A stretch of 64,000 nucleotides of DNA, from assembly GCA_035048495.1 (NCBI GenBank), contig CM068545.1, positions 35,540,225 to 35,604,224 of the forward strand. The letters are read 5' to 3'. The notes beneath the pieces are model-generated. The model was not told the DNA's origin. It saw nothing but the letters and a program-made list of their open reading frames with translations, and did no database searches. Below, in pieces: positions 1-11,800 of this stretch. The translations under genes and the position numbers were made by a program. Source of the DNA: Euptelea pleiosperma. Its lineage: Eukaryota; Streptophyta; Magnoliopsida; Ranunculales; Eupteleaceae. Position 1 is the stretch's first letter. Every line of letters starts with the position of its first letter.

Positions 1-377
1 CAATTCCCTACCGTGTTACCTAAATTTGTAGAGCGTGACACAAAAGGGTTTAAATGTAAATTCTCTTGTTTGCTAAAGGTCAGGTAGGGGTCCGCCGGCC
101 TCACCCCATCTTATTCACAAAAGATAAAAACTCTTTCTTGTTCTATGAAATCTGGTAGCTAGGATCTTATTGTATGTGGATTGGGTGTCTCAAATTCTAT
201 TATTATTGTACTTGGGCCCGCACAAGGTTCAACCCAATAGGGATGGTGACCTCATTTCGTCAACACCTTAGCTCTCGCTCATCGTTACTCATGACATTAA
301 GAGGTATGCGAGCAACACCCCAGCCCCAAATTTTTCGAATATGTTTCATTTGAAAAATTTGTATAGTTTCTTAATAT
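1..377. other. Gene-free left edge
   Basis: I see no convincing coding region or recognisable transposon end here. The sequence is mixed in composition and has no long open frame in either direction. It could be the end of a repeat that starts outside the window. Confidence 0.4.
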
Positions 378-743
378 GGGTCAGGATTGGGGGGACAACA
401 ATTTCATACAACATTTTTTTACAATAAAAATTTGGTGCGGGCCAACATATAAATTAGAAGTTTTGGAATACGATGATTTTTTGCGAGGGAGGGTCTCTAT
501 GGTGAGGAGATCCATCCTCATAAAAATTAAAATCATTCTGATATTCTTAGACCGGTTTACAAGTTGAAGAATTATGTACCGTATATTTTTATCATTAAAT
601 TGAAAACCACATTTGATGGGGGAATGTGCTGATTTTTTGTAGGGGTGATCTATATAGTGAGGAGATCATCCTCGCCAAAAATCAGCTATTGATTCATCTT
701 CCATGTGGGGTACACCAAAATTGTTGTTCCCCAATCCCAACCC
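378..743. repeat. Fold-back MITE, same family as 32,224-32,588
   Basis: The two ends are inverted copies: the left starts GGGTCAGGATTGGGG and the right, read in reverse, starts GGGTTGGGATTGGGG. Both then run into ACAACAATTT. The inner part shares phrases such as GGTGATCTATATGGTGAG and AATCAGCCATTGATTCATCTTC with the element at 32,224-32,588, and the lengths are nearly the same (366 and 365 bp). The flanks here do not form a clear target duplication, so this copy is older or its edges are slightly off. Confidence 0.6.
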
Positions 744-1164
744 TATATATAAAATAAATAAAGTAGTGTGTGACTGATTGGGATTCCATGAGCAAGGTAG
801 GAAGTGCACTACAATAGCAGTCAAGTACTTGATATGGTCATGAAATAGACTAGCATTTCAATCCACATTGCTAAAGAAAACAGAGCAAAACAAAAAATAT
901 AAAATTCGAATGAGATTGTTTATTTGAGGAAAGCCTCGTCAACTTCCACCAAATCTTCTTGCAAATCTAGCCAAGTTTTTTTTTGGTGAATGAAGAAGTT
1001 CAAACGCATGCATTACTAAGTTTCAATTGTGTCTGTTCATTTTATGACCACTCACAAAATACAATAAAAAGATGAAACATCGATCATGTTATCAATGCCT
1101 ATGACAGCCACACAATGCTCGACACATAACCCGAGTAATTTTCTAAAATTTTTTTTTACTATAA

Positions 1165-1441
1165 GGACGTGTTCGATTACCCAGTGGGAAAATTGCATTT
1201 CCATTGTTTGATAGATAGCCAGTATAAATCTGTATAATTTTTCCTAACAAGTCATTTAAATCTGGATAAATTTTCCTACTAACCCTGGATTTCTAGGTGA
1301 AAATTTATTTCCACCTGAAAATATACATTTATTTTCTCACATGATTGAAATATGTGTTTTCGGTTGCAATCAATCAGTCATTTAAGGCACGTCCCAGATG
1401 GGTATTTTCCCCAGAAAATTTCCGTGCAATCAAACACGGCC
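1165..1441. repeat. PIF/Harbinger-like (Tourist-type) MITE
   Basis: The element is 277 bp and flanked on both sides by TAA (1162-1164 and 1442-1444), the three-base target typical of PIF/Harbinger elements. The ends are imperfect inverted repeats: GGACGTGTTCGATTAC on the left and GGCCGTGTTTGATTGC on the right read in reverse. No coding capacity is seen. The superfamily is inferred from the TAA target and size. Confidence 0.6.
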
Positions 1442-1837
1442 TAAAAGCAAAAGCACATGGGTACGTGGCAAGAAGCATTAGGGTACGTGCCGAGAATTGT
1501 GTGGTTGTCATTGGCCTCGATGATCATAGTGGCAGACATGGTGGGGAAATCGCTGCCACAGACAGATGTATTGCACTTTGGCCATGTGTTGGCTAGCACA
1601 AGGACGCATAAGCACATGACAACTTTTGTTCGTGTTGTAGTAATAATCAGATGTGAAACGATTGTACTATAGCTAGATATGTTTCCCTAATCGTTGGATC
1701 TTTGATTGAACAACTATCAACGTTTCAGAAATTCATTAGACAGTATCAATGGATGTGATTCAGTATGATGTTTTCTCCCATTTAAAGGTGACTACTAAAT
1801 TATGATCCATGCTTGACTAAAAAAAAAATGTTTGATC

Positions 1838-2134
1838 CAAGGTTTAAAAGGGGCCGTTATGACAAACATTTTTCCACTATAACGGCTGTTATAATGAATT
1901 GTAACACTTGGGCAAAAAAGGGCAAAAACAGGGCTAAAATTTCAAAATTCAAAATTTGGATACACATTTTCAATAAAAAATGGAAAATAACAGCCTTTTT
2001 AAAAAAAAAATATAAGAAAACAGACTTTTTTCACAAATTTTCTCAAAAAATAACGGCGTTATTTTGTGTTAAAACGGTACATAACGTAATGGGGTAGGTC
2101 CGAATCCGTTATAACAGCCGTTTTTTAAACCAGG
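1838..2134. repeat. hAT-type MITE, 'CAAGGTTTAAA' family, copy 1
   Basis: It starts CAAGGTTTAAAAGGGGCCG and ends, in reverse, CCTGGTTTAAAAAACGGC. The inside is full of GTTATAACGG-like words and an AAATTTCAAAATTCAAAATTT stretch shared with the other copies in this window. The flanking 8-mers are GTTTGATC and GTAATATC, 5 of 8 matching, so this is an eroded copy. No coding capacity. Confidence 0.65.
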
Positions 2135-2652
2135 GTAATATCAACTTTGGGTTTTAAAACATGGCAAGTGCATGCAGCCCACATGATTTGTAAGGAGAAT
2201 ATTCTGAAAACCTTTGTGGGTCCACAGCTGCAATGTTTAGATGGCGCTCCCGGATTGGTGACAGGTTTGGAAAAAAATACCAACAGCAAAATCCCCCTCC
2301 ATAAAGATAATATTATCTTTCAAGAAATGCCTTCAATGTGTTCAATTTTCAATAACTTTTCTAACTGTTTTCAATGTATTGCAGTTATCCAATGTTTTAA
2401 AACTCGTTGAGGTAACTCAGAACTCAGCCGAGTGACTCATCTCAATCTTATTTCGAGTAGACTTGGCTCACCAAGTCGATTTCGTCAAAATTACAAATTT
2501 ACCAAATAAATGAGGGCTATTATGGTCAAAATTATATACTATTAATAAAAACTTTCTTATTTCGGATCCCTAAATGACAGTTTTATCTATTTTTGTGGAT
2601 CTTAACTATTTTGAATAATTATTATCTATTTAATATAATCAAATAGTAAATT

Positions 2653-2681
2653 GCCCGTGCCCGTGCCCGTGCCCGTGCCCG
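2653..2681. repeat. GCCCGT microsatellite
   Basis: About five units of the hexamer GCCCGT in a row. A related single phrase (GACCCGTGCCC) occurs near 35,130 beside a similar MITE fragment, so this is probably an expansion inside a dispersed repeat. Confidence 0.8.
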
Positions 2682-2732
2682 CGGCACTCCCCGACAAAAG
2701 CATTTGCAAAAATGGGGTACCTTCGGCACTCA

Positions 2733-3055
2733 AATGGTTTAATGGACTGGGGGCGCTACTGTTTTTTCTGTTATAATGGATTGTAACGCACAAGGGCAAA
2801 AATGAAAAATAACAAAAAATAATGGAAATAACGGCGCTAAAATTCAAATCTTGAATTTCAAATTTTTCATAAAATTTATAATAGAAAATAACTAAAAATA
2901 ACGAACATTTTTAACAATTTCTTTTCAAAAAATAAGAGTCGTTATTTTCGTTATAATAGAAAAATAACACGTTAAAACAGCACATACTGTAATGGGGGAG
3001 GTCCGAATCCATTATAACGGCTGTTATTTTTGTTATAATGGCCGATTTTTAAACC
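2733..3055. repeat. Degenerate member of the 'CAAGGTTTAAA' MITE family
   Basis: The left end (ATGGTTTAATGGACTGGGGG) and the right end (GGCCGATTTTTAAACC) match the family's termini with changes. The inner part has the shared Nx-TTTGAATTT core and ATAACGG words. No target duplication can be read. It lies inside the 2,390-3,685 repeat. Confidence 0.5.
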
Positions 3056-3693
3056 GTAATCTCTAAGAGTGTGCTGGGTGTCCCATATTGAGGTCGGTCA
3101 TCAAAGATATACTCCCATCTTTATTAATTTATGACATTGGTGGGCTATCCTAATGGTCTAGCTGATAGATACTATAGATTGAGTATACAGCAACTTAGTA
3201 TCCTCCTAGTGTGCGTCCCAAGGTCCAGATCACCAATGGTCATCAAGATTCCCACACAAATCTCAATGATCACTACATGTAACTCCCAAAATCACATACA
3301 AATTTCAAAGAACATCAATATGGTTTGAATACATGCTACAGTATCGTCCTAATGCTACTATCTGCCATGCTTTTGAGCCCATTGACCCCATTTATGTTTG
3401 GCACATATTTGGTGGAGGCACACCAAATCCTAGTTTATACAGTGAAGTTTTAGATTTCCACAAAAATCATAACCTAAAACAAATAAATGAGTAGCTGAGA
3501 TCGGACCGTTCAACATAGATAGATGGATCTGATCTCAACCACCCTTTATCTTTACGAAGCCGGATAAGATAAGGGATAAGACAACTGAGCTGTTTTGACT
3601 CACCGGAGCTTACTCTCAATTCATCGAGTTGACTCAATTCAATAGACTTTCGAATCGGGTCGAGTTTTCCAGTTTTAAAACATTGTAGATATC

Positions 3694-4847
3694 TATTGTC
3701 GTGTTATTGACCAACAAAGAAACGTACCACCAACCATGTCCCCATTAGCATAGAATTGAAAGAATTAAAAAGCTACTCTCTTTTTTTAAGTAAATGACAA
3801 TATGAAAGCATCCTGCGATCCAGATCATCAGCCACGTTATTGATCCTCCATGATCTAAAGAGATCAATTGCTGATCCTCCATGATCTAAGGAAATCAGTT
3901 GCTCATCCACGATCTCTCCATAGGATTGAATGTCTCTGTTTTTAATGTATATTAAATATTGTATCTGATTATGTTTTTTGAATATAAAACCTCGTGGTCC
4001 CACCAATTAAGTATGGGACAACATCCAAAAAAAAAAATACTAGCTTCTAAAAACATTTGAACTGGTTGGCTGATCCTGGTCTAGATCAGGCAATCCGAAT
4101 AGGGATCGGAGCCCACCGATTCGATCCAAACCAGTCTCTGTCTCACCTTGAGATCACTGTTTTACAAAGGAGTCTCACTTTGTCTCAGGTGAGATGGGTT
4201 GATCTTGTTCTGGATCAGACCGATTTGGATCAGGATCGGAGCCCACTGATCCAGCCTCTAATCTTGAGACTTTCATCCTTGCATCAACCACTGCCCTCTC
4301 TCTATATCCTTCCCTAGTTATTGTACCACTTCTTAAACTAATCTATATAACAAAATAGGGAAGTTGTCTCCCCCTCTTATAGGCTTCATAAAGAAGGGCC
4401 GAGATCTTATCCCCCAACTAGACGGTGGATCTCAGCCACTCACATCCAATTTTGACAAATGCTTTGTCGAGGAGTGCTATGGACATGTACGGGCCACTTA
4501 CTAGTCTATATTAAAGTAGAGAAGTGGGCATCATTCTCTCTCTCCTCCACATTGTGCTACGTGGCCACGCCGTAAGCAACTATATCTCTATGTGACATTT
4601 CCTACTCTATTTTTCTACCAAAACGTCTCTATATGCATTAAAGTACTAAAATCTCTGCATCATCTCTAAAATCTCAAATTTCATATTATTTTTTCCACCA
4701 AAACATCTCAATATTCATTAAAGCCCTATATGCATTCACCTATGTTTCCTAATTTAATCTTTCTATCAACTGTCACATTCATTCTATTAACTCTTTTTTA
4801 TTTCTTCGCCCGTGCTATAGCATAGGTCAATAACACTAGTTAACTAA
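3694..4847. other. No gene seen
   Basis: Open frames are short and unrelated to any family I know. Some GATCTGATCC/GATCAGGATC words repeat around 4,070-4,250, giving a locally repetitive patch. The stretch runs up to the TAA target of the next MITE. Confidence 0.4.
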
Positions 4848-5345
4848 GGGCTTGTTTGGTAACGCACCGCGGCGGGAAAATAAAATATTTAGCCGCGCTA
4901 ATATTCGCCCAGGTGCGTTTGGTAGCCACTCACCCTCGGCGAATATTTAACCGGGCCCACATATTTGCCCTCTGCGACGGGAAAACATTTGATCACCTCC
5001 CCCCCCCTGTGTAAATATTTTCACGCTGATTATGCCTTGGTGAGAAAATTTTATTTTCTTGTCGGAAAATCACTATTTTCAATAAAAATTAGTTTTTTAA
5101 TATATAAAAAAGATAAAAATGAATTTTTTTTTATCCTTCGACATAATATGTGGTTCCGCACTCGCCCAACCTATTTTTGACTTACTTTGATATGTGGGAC
5201 CCACTCAAATTGAAAGAAAATTAAGTAAGCTGAAGTTAGCTAGCTCATACACATACCAAACATTGTTAAATATTGATATGAGCAAATATTTAGCCAAGAT
5301 AATATTTGCCGTCGGAACTCTTTTTCTCACGTACCAAACAGACCC
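4848..5345. repeat. PIF/Harbinger-like MITE, 498 bp
   Basis: It is bounded by TAA at 4845-4847 and 5346-5348. The ends are inverted repeats, GGGCTTGTTTGGTAACGC on the left and GGGTCTGTTTGGTACGTG on the right in reverse. AATATTTAGCC-type words recur inside. No transposase fragment is seen, so it is non-autonomous. The superfamily is assigned from the TAA duplication and end structure. Confidence 0.65.
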
Positions 5346-5348
5346 TAA

Positions 5349-6951
5349 GTGTTTGAAGGTTGGTGTACAAACACACCCAACATGGCAGCTCAAATGGTTG
5401 GTGTGTATCCACCTCTTTCGGGAGGTCGTGGGGTCAAACCCACATAGGTAGATTTCCTCCTTTGAGCAGTGTGCCAGGAGTAGAAATACCCTTTACCGGT
5501 TTGTACGAAAAAAAAAAAAAGGGTTCGCGTACAAGCGAAAGAGGGTACAATTTTAAGGAGCTATTCCATGATCAACTGGAATGTGTGGCTGAGATTCGTT
5601 GTAAGTATAATCTTCGCACACAAAGCGCTATCTATATATTATTGATATAGACCGAAATTTAAATGACGACACGATCTTAACCGTCTAATAAAGCGTTATT
5701 CTATTTTCCTGGTCACTTGCTTGTATGTTTGGATTCCAATTTTGTGATGGATTCCGTATGGTTTTAGTGAGTAAAAAGTTTCCCTTCATTTACTGTCGTG
5801 AACCTAATCTCGTCCAGGACAAAAAGGGATGGGGTCCACCCTCACCAACTGCCCTAACATTTTCTTCTTTTACATTTATATTATTTAAGTGACGTGAGAG
5901 ACGTTCAAGTAACGAAATGGCCACTCCTCTTCCTTCAAAAGTAGTTCAACTAATTGACACGTGGCATCCATCAAACGTTATTGTTGGGACGGATGACTCA
6001 TCAAACAACCATATACTTTTAAAAATTAATTTTATTTTTCATTAGTAACTACTTTGTTGTCTTTGACGTTGCATTGCACCAACTATATAATCTACCAATA
6101 TATTTCCCTTACAAAAATGAACTAACCCATAGTTTCATAAAATTACTAAATCACCCTCACAAACTAACCCATAGTTCACTATATTTTTGGCATTTTTAGG
6201 GCGGGCAAGCTTTTTTCCACTGGGCAACCTAACCCACTCTAAAGGGCTGTTTGGATGTAGTAGTATCGGGTCTGGCAACTTAATCCCAACTGAGCCTTAA
6301 TTTCCTTGCACTAGTGATTGTAGGGGCCTCATCAACATTGATGACGGACCACAGTTTGAGCCACGTGGCACACTCGTAGAGACTATTGACCATATGGATG
6401 TTAGACCTATCCCTAGATGAACTTACGAACCAAAATTCAACATAATTAGTAAATGGGAGAACTTACATACCACGTGGCACACTCCAACATAACTTTTTGG
6501 CTTATCTGAATATGTGGTGAATATTCAAAGAGAGAAAAATTAAAGTAGATTTTCAATAAAAAAGATTGATGTTCGATGACTTGGACAGCATACTTTGGAG
6601 TTTGAAATTTTTTCTCTGTTGCTGATTGTTTTGCACAACTAGACACATGCCTTGGAGAATGCAAAATAATTCGATATGCCCATCGAGTCGAATGGGGCGT
6701 GGCCCAGCATAGGCGAAAATATATAAAATTCTATAAAAAATAATTATAAGAAAAGAAAAAAATATGACCTATTAATTTGTAGAATAAAAAGATTGAGGCA
6801 CATGTTCAACGCGCTGTCTTAAAGTAGATTCACTCCCTGCATTATGTGCTGTTGTTGCGAGCATTCATGGGATTTTGGTTGCAGAGTTGTGCCTATAGGG
6901 CACAGAAAATGGTTCATCCAAACATGCACCATATTAAGTCTTACTTTTAAC
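5349..6951. other. No gene seen; scattered MITE fragments
   Basis: I find no convincing coding exon. Around 6,340-6,440 a block reading GACGGACCACAGTTTGAGCC then GTGGCACACTC matches blocks at 8,255, 26,490 and 39,680, so it is a dispersed repeat. The rest is AT-rich with short frames. Confidence 0.4.
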
Positions 6952-7305
6952 CAAGGTTTAAACGAGGCCGTTTTAACTGGATGCGTTACCATTAAAATGG
7001 ATTGTAACGGACGGGCAAAACTGAAAAAAAGAGAAAAAATGGAATTTAACTGTATTAACGAATTTAACAGAAAAATGGTGTTGAAATTCAAATTTTGAAT
7101 TTTGAATTTCAAAATTTCAAAAAACCAAAAAAAAAAACAGATTTTAACGTAATTAAACAGAAATAATGGCTTTTTTTATTTCACAATTATTTGTCAGATT
7201 TTAGAGGCCATTAAAACGAAAAAAATGGCCGTTATTTTTTAAGTGTCAAAACGGTTTTTAACAAAATGGGGTTGGGGCGTTTAAACGGCGTTATTTTAAA
7301 CCATG
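6952..7305. repeat. hAT-type MITE, 'CAAGGTTTAAA' family, copy 3
   Basis: The 354-bp element starts CAAGGTTTAAACGAGGCCG and ends, in reverse, CATGGTTTAAAATAACG. The flanking 8-mers are CTTTTAAC (6944-6951) and CTTTTAAG (7306-7313), 7 of 8 identical. The core has the family's AAATTCAAATTTTGAATTT palindrome. An 8-bp duplication with CA-starting ends fits the hAT superfamily. No coding capacity. Confidence 0.75.
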
Positions 7306-7313
7306 CTTTTAAG

Positions 7314-8248
7314 CTATCAAACTCGATTCACTTGGATGTTACTGTCAGCCGGTTCTTTATAAGGCGAAGCGTGTTTAAATCTATAAGACTTTTTCCAAAG
7401 CGAACCAATTCTTAAAGTTTTGAATTTTGGTGCTTTGAAGAGAAAAAGATTTGAATTTGGAGGAACGTTCGCAGCGTCGACTGGTCAATTCTTTGACTTC
7501 TTGCCTGCGGTTCCACGAAGCGGTAAACAACACGCCTTCTTCCTTGAGGCTTGTAGTACCATTTGATTGCCCCTACATCTCCCAAACATTTTCGAAGAAT
7601 TACATAAGGTACATCTAGAAGCATTGTATTAGGATACGTGTTTCGCATGCAAGTATCAAGGGCCCATCATTCGATATAAAACATTCACCTAAGATTGAAT
7701 GATGATCCATCTTCTACCATGCAAGTTTTTCTACAGTGTGCCATGGTGTGTGCGGCTTGCAAGGCCATATTTGATCTATCAACCAGCCGTGGTATATATG
7801 CTTTTATAAATTCAACATTTCTTCGTCAAACTCTAAATTTGTGGGCCCTTTTTGCAACTCAAAAATTTTCAAAACTTCGCCATCGACCATATTAAATGGT
7901 CTCACAGTTTGGGTCCCATTACCTACTCGACACACGTCAAACAGACGCAATGGCAGTAGGTGATCAGCGGTGCTGAAACATAAAATAGTCCCTGTATTAT
8001 TATACCTTTTTTGATTAAGTAGATTCGGCTCAATTAGAAGATCTGGACCATCAAACGATTGGAACATTAGTTCCAAAAGTTCCTAACAATTGATTGGTCT
8101 CAGGTTCTCTTATATGGGGTCCACTGACTTGACGGTCCAAATCAATTCGAAGGAGCACTATTTGTAATTGAACTCGTGTTATTACAATCATCATGGTATC
8201 AGGACTATCCTATCTTTTCCGTTAAATAATACAACAAAATAGAATGTA
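7314..8248. other. No gene recognised
   Basis: Two short minus-strand frames (7,412-7,648 and 7,804-8,076) are open but resemble nothing I know and have no splice or start context that joins them. I treat the stretch as intergenic. Confidence 0.35.
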
Positions 8249-8584
8249 TCTTTGATGACGGACCACAGTATGAGCCACGTGGACACTCTTATAGATTACT
8301 GACCGGACGGATTTTTGGCACATTCTTAAGTACTGGACCTACATAAGAAAAATAAACCTAATTAGCGATTTTTAACCGTATCTGAGTAGCCATAATAATG
8401 CTTGATTCCCACTGTTATGAATAAATCCTTCCTTGAAAAAGACTGCAATCCAACGGTTAAGAAAACTAATCAGGCTGATTTTTTCTCTGTAGGCCAACCT
8501 AGGAATTAGCCAAACATCCATACGGACAGTAGTCTCTAAGAGCGTGATACGTGGCTCATATGTGGTCCATCAACAAAGATTTAC
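8249..8584. repeat. Fold-back MITE upstream of RAN1
   Basis: The left arm reads ATCTTTGATGACGGACCACA and the right arm, in reverse, reads ATCTTTGTTGATGGACCACA. Both continue into TATGAGCCACGT and ACTCTTA/GCTCTTAGAG. Related half-copies sit near 3,070, 6,340, 26,490 and 39,680. It lies about 130 bp upstream of the RAN1 TATA-like box. The superfamily is not decided. Confidence 0.5.
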
Positions 8585-8713
8585 TCTAACAACATGTATG
8601 GTGTTTGCTTATTTCTCACATCACATGGCATGATCCCATGCTTCTCGTTACACCAATAATTGTAGTACAAAAAAGTACAAGGACACTTTAGTCAGTTAAC
8701 TTTATCTCAGGGA

Positions 8714-8720
8714 TATAAAA
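8714..8720 (+). promoter_or_regulatory. Putative TATA box of the RAN1-like gene
   Basis: TATAAAA sits 160 bp before the ATG, followed by a pyrimidine-rich leader. It is the best-placed TATA-like word upstream of the gene. Promoter activity is inferred from position only. Confidence 0.45.
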
Positions 8721-8880
8721 AAGAACTTGAAAATATTTCTCTCTATCGGCCACCTCGACACCAGCCAAGTTAAAATTGCTGCGTGCGTCCTCTCTTTCTC
8801 GGAAAAGTCTCCCCTCCTTTTGTTTTCTTCGATCTCTGTTTCTATCTCTTCGGTTCGGTCTCTCCTTCTCTGCTCCTCTA

Positions 8881-11800
8881 ATGGCGCCGAGTGGCAGAGA
8901 CCTTCAGCTCACGCCGGTCTACGGGGGCCGGAAAGCTGCAGATGATTCTGCCGACCTCGAAGACGTACGGCTCCTCGATTCTTACGATGAAGAAGAGAGG
9001 GAGAAGAATGAGGAGGAGGTTGTTGTGGTGGTAGATGAGCAAGGGATGAGGAGAATTCAGGTGAGAATCACTGGTATGACCTGTGCTGCGTGTTCGAATT
9101 CGATCGAGGCGGCGCTTGGTGGAATCGATGGGGTGGTTCGGGCGTCGGTTGCCTTGCTTCAGAACAAAGCGGATGTGGTGTTTGATCCGAAATTAGTGAA
9201 GGTTAGTAGTCTATTAAACATCTTTGTTTCTGGGTTTGAGTTTTAGTAGTAGTTGTAGTTGTAGTTGGGATCATGGGTTGGTGTTGAATTTTGAGAATTT
9301 TTAGTTATTGTTGTTTGTGTTCTGAGTTATTAGGACCATATGGGTAGTTTTGATGTTTGAGAATATGTTATTTGGATTGCTTTACTTTCTTTGATTGAGG
9401 ACAATAAGGGGTGGTCATTGATTGTACTGAGATCATGGGATTGGGTGCTGTGATCTTAATTTTGAAATATTAGAACGTTTTGATGATAGGGAATTTATGA
9501 ATCAGGACCATATTGGTATTCATTGATGCCAGTGGATCATGTGTCGTGTTAACTTTTGAGATGTTGTTGTTTATTGTTAAATTAAGATCATGTGGGGGTA
9601 GTTTATTAATATTGTTATTACAATATGGGCTGTTTTAATGTTTGAGAAATCTCTCTCTCTCTCTCTCTCTCTCTAATAATTTGAATTGTTGGTGTTTCTC
9701 ATGTTGCATATCTTTTCTTTTCTTATTTTAGTTGTATTATTTACCTTGGTATATGCTTACAGGTAGTTAATGTTCACAAGGACTTTTCCCTTTAGTAGGA
9801 AGTATTTTTTTTTTTTTTCGTACTTCTTTTTCGCCTTGAATTCCTAAATTTAATGGGTTTTCCATCAAGAGGAACATTGATTTAGTCTTGCATTTGAGAG
9901 AAACATTATTTTGCAGAAAGTTCAGGCATGCTAAAGAAACTACCCATGGTTTGTAAGATTCGCAAAAAATAAGAATGATATCACAATCAATTAGAAATAA
10001 AGATCACTCTGTACCAATGAGAGAGTCCATGCTACATGTTTCAGATGTGTTTTGTTGACTGGCAAACTTAACAAGGAAGACAATTAATTGCTACATGTAT
10101 TCAACTTTTTGGCCATCTAAACTTAAATACTTGCATAGAGATGCTGAATGAAACAAATGTAGTCGGTAAAATTATTGTCGTGATCACTCGCTCTCAGCTA
10201 TATTCTATTCATTCACCTTTTTACGTGATTTATTCCCTAGAGTCTCTCCTACATGTTATCTGTCCAACCTTATTAATATTAGTACACTGATGTCATGTTC
10301 CAATGTTGTATGTTCACATACGATTATTTTCTTTACTGTTATGTGGTATACTATTTTCCTTTCTGTTCTGTAGTATTAGGGAGGGATTGCTCCTAGCATA
10401 TTTGCAAAAGCTTTTGACAGTATGGTTGGTGCATTACTATGCTTAATTGTTCTTTTAATGTCATCCCAATTCTCTGCTTATTCTTTTTTACTAGCATGAT
10501 TTCTTGTACATAGTGACACTCCATCTTGCTTGAACCATTTTCGTTGTTGTTCAGCCTTGATACCTTGCAGTAAAAGGGAAAAGAAAAACCAAGTAGTATG
10601 CAAATTGAAGAAATGAGATGAAGTTTCTTATTTTTATTCTCTTTTCCATTGACATTTTCTGAATTACCTAACCTTTTGCCAGATAGTTGAAGCATAACCT
10701 AACCTATGCAAAATAGTTGATGCATACCAAGTTTTTATAATGACTGAGAAGACCATGCATATTTGGTTCATTTTAGAGAATTTGTTTTGGACTCAAAGAG
10801 TATGTAACCTTCAGCCAAATAGTTGAAGCATACCAAGTTCATCTGAATTGCCTAACCTTTAGCCAAATAGTTGAAGCATATGGAGTTTTTATGAAGAATG
10901 ATAATGCCATTTATCAATTTGACACATTTAGAAGTAGGTTGGGTCACGTGACTCCATATGAGAGATGGTGTGAAAGAAGATTGAAGTCCCTTATGGTTGG
11001 AACAACTGTTTCTTCTCATCCCCTTTTATGTCATCCTCACGGTGCTTACTGTTCTTGGTAGAGAGAGTACATGTCAGTGTATAATCCTTGGAGAAAGTAC
11101 TATTAAGTCATATAACCCACTGAGTGTCAGATGGTTTTTATTGCTTCTTAAAGTACCTTAGGCTTCCCCTCTGTAGTCAAGGCGCGCGCCTCAGGCTCCA
11201 GGCACACCTAAAGTACCTTAGAAAGGTCAAGGCGAGGAGCGTTTAGTAAGGCGCGCGCCTCAAACCAGGCTCTAGGCGCGCGCCTCACTAAAATACATGT
11301 TTTTTTGTAAAATTTTTCTTCTTTGGCCTATTATATTAAACATCGGTATGATAGGAGAGATACAATTGAACCTATCTCATTGAAAGACATTGATGAAAGC
11401 AATGAATGACTACTTGGGGAGATGGAAACAGAAGGTGGAGTTGCAGAAAATGAATTGGTGTTTGAGGATAATAGCTTGACATGCAGTGTTGTTACGAGAG
11501 CTGCTAGAGTTGGTGAATCAACATTCAATACTAGATCACGATCAAGGTCAAGAGTAAGAGCAATGGCTTTAATAAGGGAGCTAGAAGAAGAAGAGGCCAA
11601 TTCGGAGGAGACAGAAGAATAATATATTGAAGATGCTAACACATCTGATGATGATGGGATGAAACTAATGATTATATTTTAAATGATAGTGATGTTAACT
11701 AGAACTAATTGTGAGCTATTTGAAATTTTGAACATTTGCTATCTTTTATGTTTTATGGTTTTTTGATTACTTGTTTTGTATTAGATAATGACAATGTTAA

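Larger units (their letters stand above)
2390..3685. repeat. Possible composite hAT-like element with CAATGTTTTAAAAC ends
   Basis: The left end reads CAATGTTTTAAAACTCG and the right end in reverse reads CAATGTTTTAAAACTGG. Both run into ACTCG/GAGTT-rich sequence. The flanking 8-mers, CAGTTATC and TAGATATC, match at 6 of 8 places. Another MITE (2,733-3,055) and a short microsatellite lie inside. A partial relative sits near 40,290. The boundary call rests on the ends alone. Confidence 0.4.

Noticed and set aside
7412..8076. Possible minus-strand gene upstream of RAN1
   Set aside because: Two short frames with no recognisable domain, no conserved start context and no plausible splice between them.
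8776..8880. Upstream in-frame extension of the RAN1 protein
   Set aside because: The longer frame begins with TTG, has no family match, and is a pyrimidine-rich leader. The ATG at 8,881 starts the conserved [13 protein letters not shown].
11422..11622. A separate gene in RAN1 intron 1
   Set aside because: It is the acidic tail of the dead hAT transposase, which begins upstream in the same frame before a stop.
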